Source of the DNA: Isoetes taiwanensis
Taxonomy: Eukaryota; Streptophyta; Lycopodiopsida; Isoetales; Isoetaceae
DNA: 64,000 bases
Assembly (NCBI GenBank): GCA_021234155.1
Contig: JAJEKV010000027.1
Location: 12,990,916 to 13,054,915 of the forward strand
Direction of reading: 5' to 3'
The translations under genes and the position numbers were made by a program. This document shows, piece after piece, positions 20,031-31,761 of this stretch; position 1 is the stretch's first letter; every line of letters begins with the position of its first letter. The notes under the pieces were generated by a model. It ran no database searches. It was given only the letters and a program-made list of their open reading frames with translations, and was not told where the DNA came from.

Positions 20031-21880
20031 ATAATAGAAGTCAGCTATAAGGAAATCTAGTTGTACTGCAGTAGAGATTTGAAGGTGCAAATCAACAGCT
20101 ACTCTGCTTCCCTTGTATTCCTTGAAGAAGCAACTCCGCTTTGCTATGATGTCGATTTAGTAAGCCATAACTGTGTTGAATATGAAACTGTTCAAATCAA
20201 AAGCTTAACTAAAACAACAAGTGAACATTAAAATTTAACATTGAGCAAATCTTTGGCTTATAATGGGGGCATTCTGGAAAAATTGGAGAGTATGATATAG
20301 AGATGTTTTAAGGTTGGTCATGTTTTTGTCAATGAGAAGTAGATGCAGAAGTCGATGCAACAACATTTTCCATGAAAATAGTGTTAAAATGAAGAGTATT
20401 ATGCTAGGCTATCCTAATGTGTAATTTTGGGGCTCGGGAGAGATGTTGATCCTTAAGAAATGAAATGAAAAGAATATTGTGCTAAACTGATTTATTCGTA
20501 CTTCGTAGATATTTTTCCAATGATGATTAAGATTTATCTTTTGAACTATAAGTTTCTTTGAGATTTGTTAGACTTTTGCCATATTTGCTATTCTTCCCCG
20601 ACAATGATTCGCCATATATTTTACATCTTATAGGCGTAGAAAAAAATTAGGCACAACACTAACCAAGGTCTAATACTGGACATGGTAAAATGGATTAAAT
20701 TTTGCAATGACGGACCAACACAAACTTATTGTCTCAATCTAAACCATCAATGGTGTGGGTGAAAAAAGCGGATACTATCTTGATCATCCAATCTTAATCC
20801 ACAATAAGGGTATCTGCATGATCCTTACTATTTATTGATAGACCCATTTATGAGGAGATCTGATGGGCTATATGTGCCTATTTGTTTTCAAGGAAAGTAT
20901 ATGCAATACCCTAAACCAAGTGTTTTTAACATATGCAATTTAATCAACAATAAGCATTTATTTTTTATGTTTCTTTGTCCATGACTTCTGGCATGATCAG
21001 AACCATTGCACTATCTAGATACAACGAAAATGATGATATCCAGCTGAAAAGGTATGCAGTTGGTGTAGATGTAGAAGTCTATCAATTAAAGCCAGTTTGA
21101 TAATTCCACAAGTATATCTTATACATGGTTCTCAAAAACTAAGCAAGAATATCAAGGTGAAAGGTAACATTATATGCTAGGTTTAAATGGACAAATTGTC
21201 ATGGGTTGGTTGAATCCTCCCTGAACTTAGCTTGAATCAAATTAATCCAGCCTCATTATGAGAGTTCAGCTATCGCGACATGCAACCCACAATGCTGAGG
21301 CCAGGCTGAAATATTAATTAATGCTTAAGGTCATGGAGCTTCGTATAAACCATTCAGGATATGGTTAATCTAGGGAAAAATAGGTGGTATTGACTAGAGT
21401 GGTTAAACTGGCCATGCGATATCAGCTACAGTGGTTAGTTCGACCATTCAATATCAGCCAAGTAGTTAATCCGGCCAAAAACCCAAGCGTAAAACTATGT
21501 TGTGGGATAAAACTTTTGAGCTTGCTGCTCTATGGGCGGTTTAATCCAATTTAAAAAAGCATGCCAATGGCTTTGCCTACTCTTTTATGCCAGATTGATG
21601 GAGAGAGAAAGAGACTTTAGGCGAAAAAGAGTCGGATCGTTAGAAAATAGACAAAAATAGTTGGTTTTTAGGATTCAAACCGCCCAGTTCTTCGTGACTG
21701 ATTAACTACATCCGCAGCCAGATTAACCACAACTCGAAAGATAAATACGAGGTTTCTAAGGTCATGAACTGATCTATATTGAACTACGGTACTTCCATTG
21801 AAAAGATTGGAATGATCAATAGGGAGCGTTTATAATAACGAATTGTATGAATGTATGCACCTATATACTCGATTTGGGTT
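20031..21880. other. No gene or repeat recognised
   Basis: AT-rich sequence without open frames of note, terminal repeats or domain motifs on either strand. A short degenerate repetition of 'atatcagc...gtggttaat...ggcca' around 21400-21480 is the only structure I see. Confidence 0.4.
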
Positions 21881-21884
21881 GGAC

Positions 21885-23345
21885 TTCAATGGAAACCTCC
21901 CCAACTTTCCATGGAAACCTCGTCAACATTCCTTCGAAACCTCCCCCATTTTCCTGGAAACCTCCCCAGCTTTCCATGGAAACCTTCCCAATTTTCCTTG
22001 TATGACTTGGGGAGGTTTCCACATTAGAAAATGAGAGGTTTCCATGGAAACCTCCCCACCTTTCCGTGGAAACCTCCCTAACTTTCTCGGCATGAACTGG
22101 GGAGGTTTCCAATTAAGAAAACAGGGGAGGTTTCCACGAAAAGGTGGGGATGTTTCTATAAAAAATAAAAAAGAAGCCTTTTCTAAATTTGCACGAATAC
22201 CAAGATTTGCCCTCTGTGCAGCTCGATCCTCGTGGGTTTTAACGACGAGGCATCATCCCAATGGTTGCGAAAATTAATTACAGTATGATTCCATGAGTGA
22301 TTTAAGAGTTGGGATCTTCTTCAGTACACATAATTAAATATATCCGAGCTCCAAATAGAGTTTTATGTTATCTCTTATTTTAATGGTGCAGTCCTAGTAA
22401 TCTAAATAAGAAAATGGAGATAAGCAGTTTTGTATGGCTGTTGCTTCTATAAATTGGCATACCATTCAATAAGAACTTTTAGGTTGTGAATTGCGCGCAA
22501 ATCCCTCACCCAAATTAACCCACTAACAGATAGTAAGAAAAGTCTTGATTTATGTGCAAAGTAACTCTGGAACATGGAAACCTCGCCCAAATCGACCGGC
22601 AAACAGATAGAAAATCATTGTTTTGATCTCTTATAATAATAAAAAAAAATCCTGGAAAGCTTGCCCAAATCAGCGACAAACCGCCAAATCGGCAGCAAAC
22701 AGATAGAACTTTTGATCTGTGTTGGAAAAAAAAACATGGAAACTGAAAAAAGTTCTTGATCTGCGAATCTGTTTATTGATTTGAAAATGAAAAAGGCTGT
22801 GATGGCTGAATCCGCATGCAAGACCTAACCATTCATCTTGAGAATGGCCACCTCAAAAAGACTCAGCAAATTCCCTTCAAAAAGCACTAAGTCGTGATTC
22901 CCTTCTTCATGTAATTCATCTGGCATATGGCGCTCTCCTATCGCCCAAAATCCGCCAACAAACCATGACCAAATCCCCAAGAAACTGTGATCCTCTCACA
23001 AATCTGCCAAGAAATTTGCTCTGCTTCAGGAATTGCCTGTTTGGCTAGAAAAGGAAACAAAATCGAACTGGAAAAGGCATACGAAAAAGATGGAATTAAG
23101 TCTGGCCGTGGACATTAAATTTGGGTTCATTATGAATAGCTGTTGTTGTAGATAAAAAACAAAAGCCAATAATATATTTATAGGATTTTAAAGCACTACT
23201 AGAAACCTCCCCAAATTAGCAGGCATAAAAACCTCCCCAAGTTAGCAGGATTGGAAACCTCCCAGGGCTTTGGGTGAAAGCTGGGAGGCTTCCACACAGA
23301 CGAAAAGTTGGGAAGGCGTCCACACAGGAGGAAAGTTGGGGAGGT
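21885..23345. repeat. GGAAACCTCCCCA minisatellite in both orientations
   Basis: Units of about 25 bases built on GGAAACCTCCCCAACTTTCC occur in forward orientation at 21890-22075 and as the reverse complement (GGGGAGGTTTCC) at about 22010-22150, then again in both orientations at 23200-23345. The copia element inserted inside this repeat: joining the flanks restores GGGGAGGTTTCC across the GAGGT target site. Between the clusters (22150-23200) I see no gene. Confidence 0.75.
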
Positions 23346-23550
23346 TGTTAAAAATAGTCATCGATAAAAGATTCTGCTTATAATAATAGAAACAGAGACG
23401 TGGCTTTCTGTCAGGCTCAACAAGCCTGCTTTCTGTTATGCTATAAATGCCCTTTGTTATAATTATGTTGAACATGTATAAATATAGAGGGAGGGACGCA
23501 ATGGGATTACCCTGATTCTTAAAATTCTTGGTGTCTTTGTTCTTGTTTCA
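23346..23550 (+). mobile_element. Copia 5' LTR
   Basis: 205 bases beginning TGTTAAAAATAGTC and ending TTGTTTCA, immediately before the primer site. It is matched by the 3' LTR at 63497 along most of its length, including the shared GGACGCAATGGGATTACC. It contains a block of roughly 40 bases around 23400-23440 that the 3' LTR lacks. A TATAAATATAGAGG at about 23478 is a plausible TATA region. Confidence 0.85.
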
Positions 23551-23562
23551 TGGTATCAGAGC
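23551..23562 (+). other. Primer binding site, initiator tRNA-Met (copia)
   Basis: TGGTATCAGAGC directly follows the LTR end. The same tRNA primer is used by the two minus-strand LTR elements at 15171 and 19027. Confidence 0.9.
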
Positions 23563-23606
23563 TCTGAGGCAAGAGGATCAGGGAAGATTGATTTGGCTGA
23601 GAGAGA

Positions 23607-24296
23607 ATGGCAAAGCTACAAATGGACCTGAAGAACTTGGAAAAGCTAGATCGACTGAATGCTAACGTTTGGTTTTGGAAGATGCGGGCTATTCTTGAAG
23701 AAAGAGAGGTCTCGGATGTTGTAAGCGGAGATGACCCTCAGCCTATTGTGAGAGAGAATGAGGGAGATGGAGAAGTTGCTCCATCTGCTGAAGAGATTAC
23801 CCTCCTTAAGGCTTGGAGGAAGAAGGATAATAAGGCTAAGACGTCAATGATCTTTGGCCTAAAAGATGGGCAGATTCCACTGGTACGATTGAAGGGCACT
23901 GCAAAGGAGGGATGGGAATGCTTGAAGAAGACCTTCAAGACTCATAACACCTCAGAAGATGTTCTTATGGCAAAGTTTATTTATCGCTAAGATGAAAGAT
24001 GGGGATGATCCAGCAGACCACATTAGTCATATGGAAAGCTTGTCTGATCAACTGGCAGCTCTGAATCACACAATAAGTGACGAAGATTTGGCTATGGCCA
24101 TCTTGGCTAGTCTTCCTGCCTCGTATGACTCAATTAAGCAAGCTATGGGCTGCAAAGATGGGAGTTTGAGGAGTGAAATTGTCATTGGAGCAGTGTTGCA
24201 GGCTTCACATCTGTTGATGCATGAAGATGGAGAATCTGCATTTGTGGCCAAAGTAAAGTCCTCCAAGAAGCCCTTTGAATGCTAGACATGTGGGAA
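23607..24296 (+). pseudogene. gag: Copia gag with zinc knuckle (frameshifted)
   Basis: The frame from ATG 23607 gives a UBN2-type copia gag: LNANVWFWKMRAILEE, TAKEGWECLKKTF. It shifts at about 23985 and resumes at 23989 onward (AKMKDGDDPADHISHMESLSDQLA, LASLPASYDS). The knuckle at about 24280-24330 reads C-stop-TCGKTGHISRNC, so the second residue is an in-frame TAG. Gag would form the cytoplasmic particle around the element RNA. Confidence 0.85.
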
Positions 24297-24934
24297 AACA
24301 GGGCATATCTCAAGAAATTGCCACAACTCAAAGAAAGACGATAACAGAAAGGGTATCTGAGGAAAAGATGAAGGAAAGAGAGAAGAGAAAGGGGAGAAGT
24401 CATCCTCGGAAAGGAACTGGAGCAATGGGAGGTCAAATAGTAGATCTTCAAGTGCCCATATAGCAGAAGAACACAAAGATAAATTATCTGGAAGTGACAA
24501 TGACAGTGAAGCAGAGGCCAACATGGCATGCTATGAAGAGCGGCAAGAAAAATGCTTCAAAGCATTGAAGGGAGAATTGGCTAAAGATTGTGATATATTC
24601 TTCAAGAATCGATGGCAAGAAAGTCTTGTTTATGAAAGGGAAGAACATCATGGTCTGGTGGCAGAAGTAGAGGAAGCAGAAGCAGTAGCTATGTCCGCTA
24701 TAGAGAAACAAGGGAGAACCTGGGTGCTTGACTCAGCTGCTACACATGTGATGGCACATTGCAGGGACTAGCTCACGGGTTTTAAAGAAGAGAAAGATGG
24801 ACGAAGCGTTAGTGGCATTGCAGTTGGGCTCAAAATCGAAGGGACTGGCACTTTGATTTGTCATTTTGCTAATGTCACCAGAAAACTAAGGCAAGTTCTG
24901 TATGTTCCCAACCTTTCTCGAAATTTGATGTCAC
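24297..24934 (+). pseudogene. Copia nucleocapsid tail and protease, cut by hAT insertion
   Basis: Frames at 24297-24520 and 24523-24771 continue gag. WVLDSAATHVMAH at about 24720-24757 is the aspartic protease active site, with DSA where DSG is normal. The reading continues through TGTLICHFANVTRKLRQVLYVPNLSRNLMS, which normally runs straight on. It breaks at 24934 at the hAT terminus and resumes at 60202 (LARLTDVGV), proving the insertion point. Confidence 0.85.
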
Positions 24935-24951
24935 CAGGGTTGCACTTAAGG
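24927..24951. repeat. hAT left end: target duplication and terminal inverted repeat
   Basis: GATGTCAC (24927-24934) followed by CAGGGTTGCACTTAAGG (24935-24951). CAGGG starts and 8-bp duplications are typical of the hAT superfamily. Confidence 0.85.
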
Positions 24952-26332
24952 ATAAATTTACATAGGCGTAATTTAAAAATGTTGGCGAATCACAACCTTT
25001 TTAGGAATATCTATGTTGGCGAATTTTTTATGAACTTAACATCTAGCCATAGAAATGTTGGCTAATCTTGACCAACCATATTTAACAAGAAAAATTCATT
25101 TTTTACCCTTTCCTTTTTTTGTTTAATCGGTTATTAAATCTCATTAAGCTTAGCTAGAGAAAGAAATCCATTAGAATCAAATTTAAGAAAGTGTGCCTAT
25201 TTAGGCGTTGTATTTGTATTACGTTTCTATCATTGCTCAAGAAGTGTACTTCTCTTTTCAGTGAGGATCTCGGATTGTCGATGTCACCTCACATTGTTAG
25301 TTCATTGTCATGCATGTGACTAGGAAATTTCCAGGAATTTTTTACAAGACATCTTAACTTTCACATGTAAAATATTTACTCAAGTAAATTCATCATTGTG
25401 CATGAAAGCATATTTGATATTCAAGCTATTTTTGGCCTTGGAACATTTTATATTCCAGCAGAAGCATCTAGCATGCTGATAAAAGAAGTTTTAAGTTGTA
25501 TCAAATTAATAAAAAACCTTATGAGCAAAGACCTTTACATATCTTGTTTGTTTCGTTTGGATGAATCTCAAATTAGAACCTGGAATGAAAAGAAAAACAC
25601 TCAAGAATGCATTACTAATTTATAGGTAATTGTTTAAGTTATGAAATCTTTGATATGATGTTGTTGTTGTGAAGGTCATGTGAACAAATGGTTCTAAATA
25701 TTGGGATCCCATCCATATCTAAGCGGACATGTGCACGACACGAACTGGTGGTGGTTACAAGCCCAAGGTCGAATATAACATACTTGTAAAAGGAAAGAAG
25801 CAAAACCTGAATAAACAAAAACATTTCACATCTGGTTTCGGAAGTGCATAGCAGCATCGAACCTTGGCTTAGACCCAAAATTTCAGGTTTATGCCGAAAA
25901 TCAATCATATTTCAGGTTTCGAAATGTTGAATGCTGATGGTTTATGCGAAAGAGTTGAATGCCGAAATATTTGTTAAAGTCTGGTTTATTCGAAAGCACT
26001 ATTCAAAAGTTATTGATCGATTCACTGTTCATTCATGGCAAGACCCTAGATTTTCCGGATCAATCTGCCTGCGTGCCGATCTTCTGAAGCCGAGCCTATG
26101 TCTACACAATAACAAAACCCGACTACAAGCATCTCGTTTCATGTTTGAAAATCTCTGATATTTTATAGAGGCTGCATGCCAATTCCTCTGTCCTCTGAGC
26201 CGAAGTTTGCAAGATCTGCTAACTAACACAGACTGGATAAGACCATATCAAACATTTTAACAATGAGCTTTATGATAGGATTATTGTTCAAAACATGACA
26301 GTACAGATCAGATAACAAATAGCATATAAGCT

Positions 26333-26836
26333 TTAAGTTCCAATGAACCTGCAGAAGTTCCAACAGATTAGGCTTACCATACCAATGAACCTGCAGAATG
26401 TCCATGCACTTCTGAACATGGACATTTTGTCCTGAAGACATAAAGACACCATTTTCAAGAACCTGCAGAATCTGGTTGAAAGCTCCAACCACTTGATGAA
26501 TCTAAAGATTTTGAACTTCCTGCAATCTCCAAGCCTGCTTGACTCTCTCTTCTTGAAGTTGAATCCCACAAAGCTAATGTCTACAATTTTGTATGCACTA
26601 TGAGCCATGCAATGCACACCAAGTGCATAAGGTGCCAATATAGTTTGAATCCTAACTGTAAGCCCATTACGATATCCTTGCATTACAGATGCACCATCCA
26701 TGCCAATGCAGACCAGCTTTCTTGCAATATCACACAAGGCCTCCAAAAATGAACTAGTATTTTTAAGTAGTACTGAATCATCTAAAAACCATGATATATG
26801 TGGTCTTTTATGCATGAATTTATTTGATAGAAGAAA
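26333..26836 (-). pseudogene. hAT transposase, central part
   Basis: The frame contains LVCIGMDGASVMQGYRNGL...APYALGVHCMAHSAYK. This is the conserved second-Asp region of hAT transposases of the DUF4371/KIAA1586-like group (family pattern LVCFGADG.SVFQG...HCMAH). It opens after a TAG near 26836 that may be a splice acceptor. After VDISF the reading decays into short repeats (FCRFIGM). The C-terminal dimerisation region is not recognisable in 24952-26330, where I see no other gene. Confidence 0.75.
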
Positions 26837-27054
26837 ACTACATGGCGTAGTGGTTTATCAAGAGTAATATTGGTTTGTGACGTGGTTATCAATGGTGGTT
26901 CTCAATATCATAGTGGTTTGTTCACTAATCGTGGTTTATGAAGACTATTAGTGGTTTGTGACGTGGTTATCAATGGTGATTCCAAATGCTATAGTGGTTT
27001 CTTCACTAATCATGGTTTATGAGATAATCTCGTGCATATAATAGTTGCTTTTTT

Positions 27055-27602
27055 AATCTAGTAATGACATGTTAAAACTATCATAAACTGTGACATTGTT
27101 TGGATTAGTAGGCTTTTGTGAAATGAATAATAAGAAATATTGTCCCCATACCACTTTAAAGCCATTGCACCAAAAGCTTTTGTATAGGAGTCTTTAGATT
27201 AAATTAGACCTTTTAGCTAACTTGCAGATATGCATTAATTATTGGACTGTCCCTTGTGAAAAGTTTCAAGATTTTAGATGGGCTTAGGGTAGAGAATGTT
27301 TTAATATGTATTCTAAGATTTAGTATGAAGAAACGTTTTTGAGTAATTCTTATATTGGATAGGGGTGACTACTTCAAGTATGGACTAGATAATGATGTTT
27401 GTGGTTGTTTTCTATTTTTCCTTCAATTGCCTTTTTTTTTTTGAAGTTGCACTAGGAGCCAATGTTCATGTGAAGGAATGTATATAGGGAGAACACTAGC
27501 ACAATGTCTTGATATTACATCTCTTACTCGTTTTTCTTATAGATATGGTAATAGGTATAAAGCCAAACTAAAAACGCGCCTGGCGCGCTTTGATTAACCT
27601 AG
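27055..27602 (+). mobile_element. Helitron 3' end, possible small Helitron
   Basis: The hairpin CGCGCC-T-GGCGCG (about 27575-27587) is followed 12 bases later by CTAG (27599-27602) and T, the structure of a Helitron 3' terminus. A candidate 5' start TCTAGTAATGACATG at 27055, after A, would make a 548-bp element, but that end is uncertain. The preceding DNA (26840-27020) holds two copies of a unit of about 95 bases rich in gtggtttnt. Confidence 0.45.
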
Positions 27603-27769
27603 TGGAAAATCGGAAACCAAAAATAGAAATGCGCCAAGCGCGATTTCTCCCATTCTAACATATTATTCTAACAGAATGCATAATGCAGAATACATTATTT
27701 TAGTTCAATATTTAGTTCATTGTTTTAGTTCATTATTTAGAGCAGGTAGAGGAAGAGCTAGTGAAATAG

Positions 27770-28110
27770 AATAAGAGCAGATACAGCAAAATCATATAAG
27801 CAAGATCATAGAGCAGATAGATCATAGAGCAGATAGATCATAGAGCAGATAGATCATAGATCATAGAGCAGATAGATCATAGATCATAGATCATAGAGCA
27901 AGATCATAGAGCAAATAGATCATAGATCATTATTTACTGTCCTATTTCAGATCATTAATTAGAACAGATAGAGGAAGAGCTAGTGAAATAGAATAAGAGC
28001 ATTTCTATTTCACTCTATTATTTCTATTATTTCTCATTCTATTTCTATTCTATTTCTATTCTATTTCTATTTCTATTTCTGTGAAGGGCAAGATCACAGA
28101 ACAAGATCAT
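27770..28110. repeat. AGAGCAGATAGATCAT and TTCTATTTCTA simple repeats
   Basis: Many short tandem copies of atagagcagatagatcat (27800-27930), then ctatttctattctattt (28000-28080). No coding potential. Confidence 0.7.
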
Positions 28111-28239
28111 AGAGCAGGATCTATATATGAAGGTGGTAGGGCAGTTTAGGACTGATGCATGTAAAAGTAAATAACATGCTTTATGTAAAATAACTACTTT
28201 ATGTAAATAACAGGAAATACTAACCGAGAATTAAGCCTT

Positions 28240-29310
28240 TGCCTTCGAGCCGAAACCAAAAGATCGAAAACCAAAGTTGATTTGATTCGAGAAGCCTTAA
28301 GGAGCCGAGAAAAAGCAATAGCAGCTAATTTGGAGAAAAAGCAATAGCAGCCGAGAAGCTTTAACACAGAAAACCAAAGTTATTCAAAGTCAGAGAGATT
28401 GTAGAGAGCCGAAAAGCCAAAAAAGCCAGAGACATTGTATAGAGCCTACAAACCTTTGAGCCGAAAACACCTTTGAGCCGAAAACCCTAAAGCAGATGAT
28501 TGTAGAAGCCGAAAAGCTCGAAAAGCCGAGTTTAAAGCATATAGAAGCCGAGTTTAAAGCAGATAGAAGCCGAAAAGTCGAGATTGATGCAGATAGAAGC
28601 CGAGAAGCAGATAGAAGTCGAGAAGCAGATAGAAGCAGATAGAAGTCGAGAAGCAGATAGAAGCAGATTGAAGCGCCTAGATTGCATGCAGAGATTGAAG
28701 CGCCAGAAATTGTGGAGCCGAAAAGCTCGAAAGTGCCAGAAAAGCCGCAGAGATTGTGGAGCCGATTGCAGATAGGTCGAAAGCGCAGTTCGAAAAGCAC
28801 CAGAAGAGAAGATCGAAAGAGAGACAGAAAAGCTGGAAAAGTTGGAAAGGGATTGTAAACTGGAAATAATAACTGCTTTAAAAAATTTGTACCGCGCCAT
28901 AATAACTGCCGCGAAAATTTATTACAAGGGTTATAAGTTATAAGATTTAAGGTTAATAGTTTTAAGGTTTATAAGTTAAGGTTATTAGTTAAGGTTAATA
29001 TTTTTAAGTTCATAAATAAGGTTATAAGTTTAAAAGTTTATGAATTTGAATTTAGAAGTTTTAAGTTTTAGAAGTTTTAAGGTTATATTTATTGAAGGTT
29101 AGAAGTTTTAACCTTAAAACTTCTAACCTTAAAAGTGCTAACCTATAATAAGCTTTAAAGTTGTTTCTAAGGTTACAACATTTAAGGTTATTATAAGTTA
29201 ATATATTATAGGTTAACTTATTATTATTATAGATTAAGTTATTATAGGTTATTAAGGTTATTATTAAGGTTAGCTTTCATTTAAGAACATGTTAGGGAGA
29301 TGTTATTTGG
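28240..29310. repeat. AGCCGAGAAGCAGATAGA and AAGGTTATAAGTT repeats
   Basis: From 28240 to 28800 degenerate units of agaagccgagaagcagatag; from 28920 to 29300 degenerate units of aaggttataagttttaa, including an inverted section near 29095-29130. No gene seen. Confidence 0.65.
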
Positions 29311-29335
29311 ATATGCTAACTTACTATAGGTTTTT

Positions 29336-31499
29336 ATGCATTCTAGGTCAATGGCATGCAAAATGCTAAATCCCCAAGGCCCCAATGATGGTGATCAAGG
29401 CAAGGAAAAATCCCCAACTAATGAAGATGACAAAGATGATGGGAAAAGAAAGGAAAAGACCAGAAATGAAAAGGATGAAGATGACAAAGATGATGGCAAA
29501 GGAAAGGAAAAGACCTCAAATGAAAAGGATGATGCCAAAGGAAAGGAAATTGTACTTTATACCGAGATTCGATTGGAAAAACAAAAAGGTCAAGATCTGC
29601 ATGCATGCATGCAACAGAGAGGCAGTAGGAGAAGGGATTATTGTTCTAGCAGATCCTATCAATGCAGTGAATGATGAAAGATTAGGGGAGGACAGGTTAG
29701 GTGTGGCAATCTCAAAATTATATGACAATTGGAAGGAAAAGGGTTCAGGCAAACAAGAATGCCTAGCTTGTGTGAAGCAACTAGAGGTTCCAACTATTGT
29801 TGCATGGCCTAGGGACGATTCATTCAAGCGGGGGAACTACACGTTTCCTATAGATGTAGAACCATTGTCAACAATGTTCACACAGTGTAGCAAGAGGCCA
29901 CTTCCAACTTTCAAACATTATCCCACCAAAAGATGCAAGTCAGATTATGATTGTTCTCCTGAAGCTATGATGAAGGTTAGAGAGGTGAATGTTGTTGGGC
30001 TTCTTGTGTTCGAATAGGAGTTGGTGGGAGCAAGAGCTACATATCAGGAACATAAGTGTGATAGCAGGAGGAATTTCATGTACACCATATTTGGCTATGC
30101 AATTCAGGATGAAAGATCAAAGAAGAAAAGATTCCCATTGAATGGAAAGTGGATATGTTCAAAAGCATGGATGGCTATACATGGAATTCCAACCTCTTCT
30201 TGGCACAACTGGCAAAAGAGACATGAAAATGGTAGTAAAATTGCATTGCATGGGAACACTGGCCTGGTAAGGCCTACCTCAAGAACTATAGCTGCAAAGG
30301 AAATATTTGAAAGATATGTGGATTTCAATGCAGAAAATATGCCACATAAGAGTAAGAAGGATGAACAGGGAGGGTTATTGTTGAAAAGAGATTGCCATCC
30401 CATTGTACCCAGAAGAGCATATTAGAGGAAATAAATGCATTGCTTCGGGAACTTGGAGTGGCCTCTATATCCCAGCCCAGTTTTAGTAGGCTATGGAATA
30501 AGCATTTCAAGCATGTGACCATAGCAACTTCAAACAACTTTGCCAAGTGCAATTTATGTGCTAAGTTGAAGGAGACACTAGATAAGACTGTGCAACCAAG
30601 TCTAAGGGCAAAGATAAGGGAACATATAAAGGACCATATGACAGATCAACTATCATGTAGATCAACTTATTGGATGTGGAGGACCTTATCTGCAATGGAA
30701 CCTAATAACTATCTATGTATTGTACATGATAAAATGGACCAACAGAAGACTTGTCTTCCACAATTCAAGTACATTCCTAAGTCATGTGGAAGATCATACC
30801 CTTTGCAGATTTCAATGATCTGGGGCAATATTGCATGGGTGATCTCGAGACCTATTATGGCCATTTAGGTTTAGAGTTGTGGAGTGATGGTCCAGATTTT
30901 CACATTGGGAGTATCATGAGGTGTTTAAGAAACTATGAGAAGGGTTACAATGGTCACCTACAGGATCCTCTGACTAGCCCGGGCACTACATAGTGCATTG
31001 TTGGATGGAACCCCTAATAGTATTGAAAAGTTTAGCAAGGCAAGATTTAGGAGGAATGGACCTAATGAACATGTTGGAGCTTCAACATCTCGTGCTAAAC
31101 CTCGAGATCTGCCCAGAAAGCTCCTCTTGCAACTAGATAATTGTCTTTGGTCAAAATAAGAACGGTGGATGTTTTCTTTCCTATCCTACTTTAATTTGTG
31201 GGTATTTTTTTGAAAGAGTCAATTTGGGGTTCCTAATGCCCGGACATACTCATGAGGATGTGGATGCATTGTTTGGAAAATATAGTCATGTATTGAGACA
31301 GCAGACAGTTACCAACTTTCCCAGGCTATTGGAAATATTTCATGGATGTACAAATCCAGCTCCTATAGGATCTATCATAGAAGAAGTGCCTGATTGGAAG
31401 AGTTTTGTGGATGGTTATGCTCTCGACATGGAAGTTACAATACCTCAGGATGTAAGGAATAAGGTTCTCATATCCTTGGGGATGCTAGTGGAAAAATGA
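29336..31499 (+). pseudogene. DUF7869-type protein, degenerate
   Basis: Reading frames at 29385-30425 (one in-frame TAG at 30015), 30392-30868, 30784-30993 and 31224-31499 assemble into one protein. It has a Lys/Asp-rich repetitive start, a KRFPLNGKWICSKAWMAIHGI block, then CNLCAKLKETLDK, YLCIVHDKMDQQKTCLPQF, LLLQLDNC and GFLMPGHTHEDVDALF. That motif series matches a widespread eukaryotic family I know as DUF7869, of unproven function. Conserved acidic residues (DKMDQ, QLDN, HEDVD) are compatible with an RNase H-like nuclease, which is inference. At least three frameshifts and one stop make this copy inactive. Low-complexity AT-rich DNA and an AATAAA-rich 3' flank (31525-31565) surround it. 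Confidence 0.65.
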
Positions 31500-31761
31500 A
31501 AAACAATTACTATGTATCTTTTCTAAAGTTAATAAAAGTTTGTAATTTGAAGTTAATAAAAGTTTGTAATTTGAATTTATATTCCCGTGTGTGATTATAT
31601 GTTAACGTCTATTGTAGTCTAAGGGCAACAAAGTTATTAAAAAGGTGAATTTAACAAAGTTACTAAAAAAGTGCAATATAAAATTTATCCCAAAATTAAG
31701 ACATAATCCCAATTTAATTGAATGATGGTTAGGGCAAGATAATGTTCTGAGAAGATGTGTA

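Noticed and set aside
27780-28110. Spaced repeats as a CRISPR array
   Set aside because: Unit length and spacing vary, the units are simple repeats, and the genome is eukaryotic.
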